6,469 nucleotides of DNA, taken from the NCBI GenBank assembly GCA_013812995.1, contig JACCSL010000515.1, positions 1 to 6,469 of the forward strand, read 5' to 3'. Both the position numbers and the translations under genes were made by a program. Source of the DNA: Ardenticatenales bacterium (GTDB lineage: Bacteria; Chloroflexota; Anaerolineae; Ardenticatenales; Ardenticatenaceae). Below are positions 1-5,149 of the stretch, piece after piece. The notes under the pieces are model-generated. The model had not been told where the DNA came from and did no database searches. It saw only the letters and a list, made by a program, of their open reading frames with translations. How positions within the stretch are numbered: position 1 is the first letter of the stretch; each line of letters starts with the position of its first letter.

Positions 1-2042
1 GCGCGGACGCGGAAACTCCCCGCCGCCACATCGGCCTCATCCCCGGAAATCTCCACGATCTCGCCCGTGCGGTCCAGGCTGGGCACCCACACGAGATCCC
101 CCACGCGGAGCGGGCGCGGCGTGAGCGGCTCGTCCACGGTGCCGGGCCGCTTGGGGACGAGGGTCGAGATGGGCTTCAGCTCGCTTTCCAGCCGCTGGAG
201 CAGGTCGCGAATGTCGGTCAATTCCTCCTTCTTGCCGCCAAAACGCTCCATCTGGCGCGTGATGGCGCGGAGTTGCTCCCGAACCTGATCCAGCTCGACC
301 TGCGCCGCCTCGCGCGTCTGGTTGATGACGGTGCGCCGCTCCTCCTCGATGCTGGCGATGCGCTCGCGAAGATCGTTGCGAAGTTGCTCTGCCTCGCGGC
401 GATCCTTCTCCGCCAGTCGCCGGTCGATGCGCGCCGACTCCTGAGATTCCTTGATATCCTCCAGCATCTCATCGACTTTCAGATCCTCGACGGAGACGAA
501 GGAGCGCGCCCGCTCGATGATGGGGGCGGGTAGCCCTAGCCGCTCGGCAATGTTCAGCGCGTTGGAGCGCCCTGGCAGCCCGATCATTAATCGGTAGGTG
601 GGGCGGAGGGTATCCAGGTCGAATTCCACGGAGGCGTTGCGAACCCGGTCCGTGTTATGGGCATAGACCTTCAACTCCGAGTAGTGTGTTGCTACCAGCG
701 CGCTGATTTCCTGCTCAAGGAAATGCTCCAGAAGAGAGCGCGCCAGGGCAGAGCCCTCCGCAGGGTCGGTGCCCGCGCCAACCTCGTCCAGCACGATGAG
801 CGAGCGGTTGGTGGCGTGGTTCAGGATGCGCGTGATATTGGTCAGGTGCGAGGAGAAGGTCGAGAGACTCTGCTCGATGGACTGCTCGTCGCCGATGTCA
901 GCAAAGATATTGTCGAAGACGGGCAGCCGCGAGCCGTCCGCCGCCGGAATGTGGAGCCCGCACTGGCTCATCAGCGCCAGCAGCCCGATGGTCTTGAGGG
1001 TGACCGTTTTGCCCCCTGTGTTTGGCCCCGTGATGACCAGGAGATGATAGTGCGGCCCGAGAATAATGTCATTGGGCACCACCTCCTCCGGCTTGAGGAG
1101 CGGGTGACGCGCCTGGAGCAGTTCCACATAGGGCTGCTCGCCGCTACGCGCCAGCGTATCCGTCAGCAGGGGCTCGCGCGCCTTGAGTTGGAACGCATAT
1201 TCCGCCTTGGCGAACTCCAGGTCCAGCGCGGCCAGGGCAGCGACCGTTGCAAAGATTTCCTCCTGCGCATCGCCGACGATGGCCGACAACTCGCGCAGGA
1301 TGCGCTCGACCTCTCGCTGCTCCTCCAACTCCAGCTCGCGCCAGCGGTTGTTGAGATCAAGCGTTGCCAGGGGCTCGATGAACACCGTCGCCCCGGACGA
1401 GGATTGATCATGGACGATGCCGGGGATGCGCCCCTTCGACTCCACCTTGAGCGGGATGACATAACGCCCGGCGCGCTGCGTGACAATCGGCTCCTGAAGA
1501 TAGCGCGCATTGTTGGGGTCCTGCACGATTCGGTTCAGCCGGTCGAGCAGGCGACTGTGGGCGACGTGCAACTCGTTGCGCAGGCGGCGCAGGGTGGGGC
1601 TCGCCTCGTCACGCACCGTTCCATCCTCGTCAATGGCTTGGCCGATGGCATCAATCAGGGCATCGCCCGGCTCGATGGTCTGGGCGATCTCGGCCAGGAG
1701 GGGAAACTGATTCGCTAGGCGAGTAATCATACGGTTCAAGGTGCGCCCGCTGACCAGCGTCTGGCGCACCTCCAGCAGGTCGGTGGGTTGCAGCATCCCG
1801 CTCTTGGCCGCCTGAACCGCGTGAGGACGCACATCGCGCGCGCCTCCAATCGTTACGTTCGTCTTGGTGCCGAGGAGGTTCTTGGCCTCGGTGGTCCGGC
1901 GCAGACGGCGCGCGACTTCTTCAGGATCAGCACTAGGTTGCAGGGCCAGGGCCAACTCGCGGCTGGCCGAAAAGGCACAGAGGCGCGCCAGGCGCTCCAA
2001 TATTTTGGGCAATTCTAGGGTATTGGCTGATTTGAGATCCAT
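1..2042 (-). CDS. mutS2: Endonuclease MutS2 (3' end beyond the window)
   Basis: MutS2 is a DNA- and ribosome-associated ATPase. Family members suppress homologous recombination, and in Bacillus MutS2 also acts on collided ribosomes. The frame is open from an ATG at 2042 to the left edge, about 680 residues. A MutS2-type N-terminal core and lever region cover roughly residues 1-310. The ABC-type ATPase follows, with Walker A GPNTGGKT at 339-346, the IGDEQSIEQSLSTFSSH stretch at 383-399, Walker B LIVLDEVGAGTDP at 415-427 and the switch ATHYSELK at 451-458. A charged coiled coil runs over about 520-630, and a KOW-like segment (VGDLVWVP) begins near 647. The family is usually about 780-800 residues, so the C-terminal Smr nuclease domain should lie beyond the edge. 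The start is supported by AAAAAGG at 2050-2056, 7 nt upstream. There is no mismatch-recognition domain, so this is not MutS. An intrinsic terminator lies just upstream. Confidence 0.97.
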   Translation of the reverse strand, partial: MDLKSANTLELPKILERLARLCAFSASRELALALQPSADPEEVARRLRRTTEAKNLLGTKTNVTIGGARDVRPHAVQAAKSGMLQPTDLLEVRQTLVSGRTLNRMITRLANQFPLLAEIAQTIEPGDALIDAIGQAIDEDGTVRDEASPTLRRLRNELHVAHSRLLDRLNRIVQDPNNARYLQEPIVTQRAGRYVIPLKVESKGRIPGIVHDQSSSGATVFIEPLATLDLNNRWRELELEEQREVERILRELSAIVGDAQEEIFATVAALAALDLEFAKAEYAFQLKAREPLLTDTLARSGEQPYVELLQARHPLLKPEEVVPNDIILGPHYHLLVITGPNTGGKTVTLKTIGLLALMSQCGLHIPAADGSRLPVFDNIFADIGDEQSIEQSLSTFSSHLTNITRILNHATNRSLIVLDEVGAGTDPAEGSALARSLLEHFLEQEISALVATHYSELKVYAHNTDRVRNASVEFDLDTLRPTYRLMIGLPGRSNALNIAERLGLPAPIIERARSFVSVEDLKVDEMLEDIKESQESARIDRRLAEKDRREAEQLRNDLRERIASIEEERRTVINQTREAAQVELDQVREQLRAITRQMERFGGKKEELTDIRDLLQRLESELKPISTLVPKRPGTVDEPLTPRPLRVGDLVWVPSLDRTGEIVEISGDEADVAAGSFRVR

Positions 2043-2060
2043 CAGTAAACCTTTTTGTGC

Positions 2061-2086
2061 AAATAAAAAGCGCCCCGTAGGGCGCT
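2061..2086 (-). terminator. Rho-independent terminator between cvpA and mutS2
   Basis: On the minus strand, AGCGCCC and GGGCGCT form a perfect 7-bp GC-rich stem around a 4-base loop (2069-2086). It is followed at once by a T-rich tract, TTTTTATTT (2069-2061). The plus strand has no T run after the stem, so the terminator is directional. It lies about 20 nt after the cvpA stop codon and about 20 nt before the mutS2 start codon. It should end most cvpA transcripts and leaves very little room for a separate mutS2 promoter downstream. Confidence 0.85.
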
Positions 2087-2106
2087 ATACGGGTAGAGCA
2101 GGGGTG

Positions 2107-2655
2107 TTATAACTCGCCGCCCCCCAGGAAGAAGGCGGGCAACCCTCGTGGCATGAAGGGTTGAATGGTCGATGCGACGGTAGGAACGAGGCCGACGAAA
2201 AAGCGTCTAAGGCCGGAAACTTCCATACTCTCGCGGATGAAGACACGCAAGCCGTCATTCTGGGGCCAACTCACATCGGTGGCATAGTCCAGCAGGAGGG
2301 TGATAATCACCACCATCAGCACGCCGGTGAAAATGCCCAGCGCCATGCCAATCAAGCGATCAACCGCGGCGGGCAGGAAGCGCGGAGCCTGACGGAAGCT
2401 GAAGAAAGCTCCCACATTGATGAAGGCCCAGATAATACCAAAGACGAGGAAGAAAATCATCGTCTCCCGGCCCAGGCTATCCGCCTCGCCAAGGGTCTCT
2501 CTAGCCCACCGGGTGAAGGTGGGATGATAGTAGGACGCGAAGACGAGCCCGAAGTAGAGACCAGCAATGTTGATGGCTTGTCGGACCAGCCCCATCGTGA
2601 AGCCGACCAACATACCACCGAGGATAATCAGTAGGATGAATATATCGTAACCCAT
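2107..2655 (-). CDS. cvpA: CvpA family integral membrane protein
   Basis: This is a 182-residue protein that looks like the CvpA family (colicin V production protein; its general role is unsettled). Four hydrophobic segments fit membrane helices at about residues 4-22, 28-44, 65-87 and 101-123. Family-like features include the glycine-rich first helix ending GFTMGLVRQ (18-26) and VDRLIGMALGIFTGVLM (98-114) leading into the last helix. The C-terminal 60 residues are more polar and probably lie outside the membrane. The ATG at 2655 has no Shine-Dalgarno sequence but sits 6 nt downstream of a good -10 box, so the mRNA is probably leaderless. A CvpA gene near mutS2 is known from Bacillus (yshB with mutSB), which supports the call. 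The gene is followed by an intrinsic terminator. Confidence 0.87.
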   Translation of the reverse strand: MGYDIFILLIILGGMLVGFTMGLVRQAINIAGLYFGLVFASYYHPTFTRWARETLGEADSLGRETMIFFLVFGIIWAFINVGAFFSFRQAPRFLPAAVDRLIGMALGIFTGVLMVVIITLLLDYATDVSWPQNDGLRVFIRESMEVSGLRRFFVGLVPTVASTIQPFMPRGLPAFFLGGGEL

Positions 2656-2661
2656 AGAGCA

Positions 2662-2690
2662 ATTTTACCAGTAGGAGAGGTTGGGGTCAA
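2662..2690 (-). promoter_or_regulatory. Sigma-70-type promoter of cvpA (leaderless)
   Basis: On the minus strand the -35 box is TTGACC (2690-2685), the spacer is exactly 17 bp, and the -10 box is TAAAAT (2667-2662). TGG just before it gives an extended -10 (TGn). Transcription would be expected to start about 7 nt after the -10, which is the A of the cvpA ATG at 2655. No ribosome binding site fits in the 6-nt gap. Confidence 0.75.
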
Positions 2691-2716
2691 TAGCACTGCA
2701 AATTTTGCTCTCGCTC

Positions 2717-2926
2717 TTACTCGCGAAAGCGGCTCATGGTTCCATCCACCACGGTACGTGCCATGACAAAGCCCGTGATGCACAGAATAAAGCCAAGGAT
2801 CGAGAATCCTATGATGGTCATACCACCAATAACATTCATCACATTGATCGCGGACAGAAAGGCTAGGGTAATAAGGATCAGCCCAAAGATGAAGAGGACC
2901 AATCCCATGAAATCTTCAATCAGCAT
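2717..2926 (-). CDS. Small two-helix membrane protein B (unknown function)
   Basis: This 69-residue hydrophobic protein is not recognised as a named family. It has two likely membrane helices, about residues 7-28 and 36-56, joined by a short NVMNVIGG loop. Its tail is polar and positively charged (ARTVVDGTMSRFRE). The start at 2926 is chosen because a near-perfect AAGGAGG lies 6 nt upstream. A longer in-frame reading upstream to 3151 would overlap the neighbouring gene out of frame and lacks a comparable site. It aligns without gaps to the gene just upstream: about 15 of 58 positions are identical, by hand. The shared signature is G[YF][VI]LC[VI]xG[YF], followed three residues later by R. The two are therefore probably tandem paralogues. 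Base composition is AT-richer than in the flanking genes. Confidence 0.78.
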   Translation of the reverse strand: MLIEDFMGLVLFIFGLILITLAFLSAINVMNVIGGMTIIGFSILGFILCITGFVMARTVVDGTMSRFRE

Positions 2927-2932
2927 CTTATG

Positions 2933-2940
2933 CCTCCTTA
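2933..2940 (-). promoter_or_regulatory. Shine-Dalgarno of small protein B, overlapping stop of small protein A
   Basis: TAAGGAGG on the minus strand contains both the TAA stop of the upstream small gene (2940-2938) and the AAGGAGG ribosome binding site of the downstream one. It lies 6 nt before the ATG at 2926. The overlap implies coupled translation of the pair and fixes the start of the downstream gene. Confidence 0.85.
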
Positions 2941-3126
2941 GTACTGTGGTGGGGGCGTCTTGCGGGTGAACATGTATCCCATGACACAGAGCACATAGCC
3001 AAAGATGATGAAAAGTACGGTGGGAATGGGGTCCGCCTGGTTGATAAATTCCATCGCGTCGAGCACCATGGTTATCATCATAATCAGACCAAGCATGTAG
3101 GTAGCAACGCCAAACATTCGCTCCAT
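2938..3126 (-). CDS. Small two-helix membrane protein A (unknown function)
   Basis: This 62-residue protein is not recognised as a named family. It has two predicted membrane helices, about residues 5-23 and 35-53, separated by a polar loop (DAMEFINQADPIP). The tail, TRKTPPPQY, is short, basic and proline-rich. A longer reading begins at 3177, but the ATG at 3126 is preferred because GGAGG stands 10 nt upstream of it and the extra N-terminal residues are non-hydrophobic. The next in-frame ATG (3117) is further from that site. It is the first gene of a two-gene unit with the paralogue downstream, with an 11-nt gap between stop and next start. No clear promoter was found in front of it. Confidence 0.75.
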   Translation of the reverse strand: MERMFGVATYMLGLIMMITMVLDAMEFINQADPIPTVLFIIFGYVLCVMGYMFTRKTPPPQY

Positions 3127-3136
3127 GCGAGTTTCG

Positions 3137-3141
3137 CCTCC
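3137..3141 (-). promoter_or_regulatory. Shine-Dalgarno of small protein A
   Basis: GGAGG on the minus strand lies 10 nt before the ATG at 3126. The spacing is slightly long but the match is strong. It is the reason for choosing this start over the upstream one at 3177. Confidence 0.65.
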
Positions 3142-3257
3142 TGTGGAACAAGGGATTTCGTACAACCCCTCTAGCAATCTCCTCGCCAGGGTTTTAGCAT
3201 GATATACTAGCTTTTAGGATTGAGCGAAGAGCAAATTTTCTCTCTCTGGTTATGGGC

Positions 3258-3263
3258 TATAAT
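3258..3263 (+). promoter_or_regulatory. -10 box of the menG-ubiX operon
   Basis: A perfect TATAAT lies 10 nt before the ATG at 3274. Transcription would start around 3269-3272, giving a leader of only about 2-5 nt. No convincing -35 box is visible at 16-18 bp spacing. A second candidate, the extended -10 TGATATACT at 3200-3208, lies further upstream. This 147-bp region between divergent genes (3127-3273) holds nothing else I can identify. Confidence 0.6.
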
Positions 3264-3273
3264 TTACGCGACT

Positions 3274-4023
3274 ATGAACAACAATACTTTTCCACAACAT
3301 GACATGGACGGGCTACTCCAGGGGCAGCAGCGAGGGCAATACGTTGCCCGGATGTTTGGCCGCATTGCCGCCCGCTACGACCTGCTGAATCGCTTTATGA
3401 GCCTGGGCCAGGATCAACGCTGGCGTCGTCGCATGGCCGCGCTGGCCGAGGTTCCGGCCCAGGGGCTTGTCCTGGACCTGGCAACGGGAACGGGCGATGT
3501 CGCCCTCGCCGTGCTGGAGCGCAGCCCTGATGCGCAGGTCGTCGGCGCGGATTTTGCGCTGCCGATGATGCAGGTGGGCCAGCGCAAGCAAATGGGCGAG
3601 CAAGGACTCTCCTTCGTTGGGGCCGATGCCCTGGCCCTGCCCTTCCACAATATGCAGTTCGATGCGCTGCTCCACGCGTTTCTCATGCGCAACATCGCGG
3701 ATATTGCCAGCGGCTTTCGGGAGCAGTGGCGGGTGCTCAAACCGGGCGGGCGTGTCGTCTGCCTGGAAATCGTGGGGCCGGAAGCCTCGCTCATTCGCAG
3801 CGTCTATCATCTCTTCTTCGAGACAATCGTGCCTCGTGTGGGTGCGCTCATCTCCGGGGATGCGCAGGCTTACAGTTATCTGCCCCAATCGGTGCTCCGA
3901 TTCCCAGCCCCCGATACCCTCAGCCAGATGATGCGTGAGGCAGGGTTCGCGCAGGTCCGCTATGAGCGGGTCATGCTCGGTACCATCGCCATCCATGTGG
4001 GGGAGAAGCCCCGCGCCTCATGA
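3274..4023 (+). CDS. menG: Demethylmenaquinone methyltransferase (MenG/UbiE family)
   Basis: This S-adenosylmethionine-dependent C-methyltransferase is expected to catalyse the final ring methylation in menaquinone (or ubiquinone) synthesis. It is 249 residues, close to the 230-250 typical of the family. Seen: the N-terminal family signature from MFGRIAARYDLLNRFMS (27-43) to W50; SAM motif I LDLATGTGD (67-75); an acidic motif II region around GADF (91-94); ALPF (121-124) before the D130 stretch; motif LKPGGR (155-160) followed by LE (164-165); and the C-terminal ISGDAQAYSYLPQS (193-206). The usual F(G)LRN motif is altered to AFLMRN (135-140). A TTG-started reading from 3220 would add 18 residues, but a perfect -10 box lies inside that extension, so 3274 is preferred. 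There is no Shine-Dalgarno sequence. Its stop overlaps the ubiX start by 4 nt (ATGA). Confidence 0.9.
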   Translation: MNNNTFPQHDMDGLLQGQQRGQYVARMFGRIAARYDLLNRFMSLGQDQRWRRRMAALAEVPAQGLVLDLATGTGDVALAVLERSPDAQVVGADFALPMMQVGQRKQMGEQGLSFVGADALALPFHNMQFDALLHAFLMRNIADIASGFREQWRVLKPGGRVVCLEIVGPEASLIRSVYHLFFETIVPRVGALISGDAQAYSYLPQSVLRFPAPDTLSQMMREAGFAQVRYERVMLGTIAIHVGEKPRAS

Positions 4024-4619
4024 GTGAGCCACAACGGCTGGTCGTCGCCATCAGCGGCGCGAGCGGCGCGATTCTCGGCATTCGCCTGCTGGAGGTGCTG
4101 CGCGACAGCCCCATCGAGAGCCATCTCGTGGTGAGCCCCTCCGCCGCGCAGACCATCGCCAGCGAGACAGACTTTTCTCTCAAACAGGTGGAGCAGCTGG
4201 CGGATGTGGTTCACCCCTATCGCGCCGTGGGAGCCACCATTGCCAGCGGTTCCTTTCGGACGATGGGCATGGTGATTGCCCCCTGCTCGGTGAAAACCCT
4301 CTCCAGCATCGCCTATGGCATCACGGGCGACCTGATCGCGCGGGCAGCGGATGTGAATCTCAAGGAGGGCCGCCCGGTGGTGGCGCTCTTCCGCGAGACG
4401 CCCCTGCATGTCGGCCACCTGCGCGCCCTAACGCAGTTTGCGGAGAGCGGGGGCATTGTTTTCCCGCCCATGCCGGCCTTCTACGCGCGGCCCAGCACGC
4501 TGGACGAGATGGTGACGCAGATTGTGGGGCGGGTGTTGGACCGGCTGAACATTGATAATACGCTGGTCAAACGCTGGGCGGGGCTGCGTGAGGCGCTGAA
4601 AGAAGCGCACGATGAGTGA
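4020..4619 (+). CDS. ubiX: Flavin prenyltransferase UbiX
   Basis: UbiX joins a dimethylallyl group to reduced FMN to make prenylated FMN, the cofactor of UbiD-type decarboxylases. The 199-residue length fits the family. Visible motifs are ISGASGAILG (11-20) for FMN binding, SPSAAQTI (39-46) with E49, and SGSFRTMGMVIAPCSVKTLS (76-95). These are followed by RAADVNLKEGRP (108-119), RETPLHVGHLRALTQ (125-139) and PAFYARP (152-158). The sequence closely resembles E. coli UbiX as I recall it. The ATG overlaps the menG stop as ATGA, so translation is probably coupled. The stop overlaps the next start by 8 nt. No ubiD is present in the window. Its place behind menG suggests quinone synthesis rather than phenolic-acid decarboxylation. 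Confidence 0.96.
   Translation: MSEPQRLVVAISGASGAILGIRLLEVLRDSPIESHLVVSPSAAQTIASETDFSLKQVEQLADVVHPYRAVGATIASGSFRTMGMVIAPCSVKTLSSIAYGITGDLIARAADVNLKEGRPVVALFRETPLHVGHLRALTQFAESGGIVFPPMPAFYARPSTLDEMVTQIVGRVLDRLNIDNTLVKRWAGLREALKEAHDE
4593..4608 (+). other. Small hairpin before the yhbP-like start
   Basis: GCGCT and AGCGC can form a 5-bp stem around a GAAAGA loop, ending 3 nt before the ATG at 4612. It lies inside the ubiX coding region. The only purine-rich stretch that could serve as a ribosome binding site is in or beside the loop. It may be chance in GC-rich coding DNA. Confidence 0.35.
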
Positions 4620-5067
4620 GGCCCTGCGTGCAGCCCTGTATGGCTTTATGCAGCAGCATAACGTTCTGACGCTCGCCTATCAGGATGAGGAGGGTGTTGG
4701 AAGCTGCGCGCTATGGTTTGCGCCTGACGAGGCACTGGCCTGCTACTTTCTCTCTGCGCTTACCACACGGCATGGCCGCGCCCTGGCAGCGGGCGGCGAG
4801 GTTGCCTTTACCATCCAGAAAGACGAGCAGCCCTGGCAGGCGATTCGGGGCGTGCAGGGGCGTGGTCGCTGCGCCCCACTGACCGAGCCGCTGCGGTCGA
4901 CGGCCTGGCAGGTGTACCAGTCACGCTTCCCTTTCATTTCCCAGCAATTCCCCGATCTTGAGAGTGCCCTTCAGCGCTCGCTCCTCTGGCAGATCGTTCC
5001 CGCCTGGCTCCGCCTGATCGATAACAGTCGCGGTTTTGGCTTCAAAGAAGAATTATGGCTCACTTGA
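4612..5067 (+). CDS. YhbP/UPF0306-like FMN-binding split-barrel protein
   Basis: This 151-residue protein resembles the pyridoxamine-phosphate-oxidase-like split-barrel fold, and best the UPF0306 (E. coli YhbP) group, whose function is unknown. Matching landmarks recalled from YhbP are an N-terminal helix followed by VLTLAYQ (18-24), TRHG (52-55), IRGVQGRG (78-85), a YQSRFP segment (102-107), and the C-terminal W126 then DNSRGFGFKEELWL (137-150). The YhbP end has the same DN..GFGKK..WL pattern. Members of this fold usually bind FMN and can be oxidoreductases or flavin-binding proteins. The actual substrate cannot be read from the sequence. The start overlaps ubiX by 8 nt, and the ATG gives the family's expected length. 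It is the last gene of the menG-ubiX operon. No terminator hairpin is visible after it. Confidence 0.75.
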   Translation: MSEALRAALYGFMQQHNVLTLAYQDEEGVGSCALWFAPDEALACYFLSALTTRHGRALAAGGEVAFTIQKDEQPWQAIRGVQGRGRCAPLTEPLRSTAWQVYQSRFPFISQQFPDLESALQRSLLWQIVPAWLRLIDNSRGFGFKEELWLT

Positions 5068-5080
5068 AAGAAAGTTTATT

Positions 5081-5108
5081 TTGAAGATACCTGTACTTCG
5101 TTTAGACT
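5081..5108 (+). promoter_or_regulatory. Candidate promoter of the pentapeptide gene
   Basis: TTGAAG (5081-5086), a 16-bp spacer and TAGACT (5103-5108) each match 4 of 6 consensus positions. An imperfect dyad GAAG-A-TAC-CT-GTA-CTTC (5083-5099) fills the space between the boxes and could be an operator. The gene's ribosome binding site AGGAG (5136-5140) lies 9 nt before the ATG at 5150. Confidence 0.45.
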
Positions 5109-5149
5109 GAAAAGCTTGTTCACACAAAAAAGAGTAGGAGAGCAAGCCA

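Noticed and set aside
657..1718. Long 353-codon open frame on the plus strand inside mutS2
   Set aside because: It is antisense to the conserved ATPase-coding part of mutS2. The translation is rich in R, L, Q and G with no recognisable domain, as expected for a shadow frame in GC-rich coding DNA.
2161..2634. 157-codon open frame on the plus strand over cvpA
   Set aside because: It is antisense to a convincing four-helix CvpA protein that has its own promoter. The translation is a low-complexity polar sequence with no ribosome binding site or domain.
2717..3151. 144-codon minus-strand reading containing small protein B
   Set aside because: The first 75 residues are an out-of-frame reading of small protein A (histidine- and arginine-rich). 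The real start is at 2926, directly behind AAGGAGG.
3220..3273. 18-residue N-terminal extension of MenG from a TTG codon
   Set aside because: A perfect TATAAT lies within it, and the family homology begins well after 3274. It is kept only as an alternative in the findings.
3313..3996. 227-codon open frame antisense to menG
   Set aside because: It is the mirror of a strongly conserved methyltransferase. It has no start signal and no recognisable motif.
5083..5099. The dyad near 5090 as a terminator for the menG operon
   Set aside because: The stem is short and AT-rich, and no T run follows it. It sits in a promoter-like setting instead.
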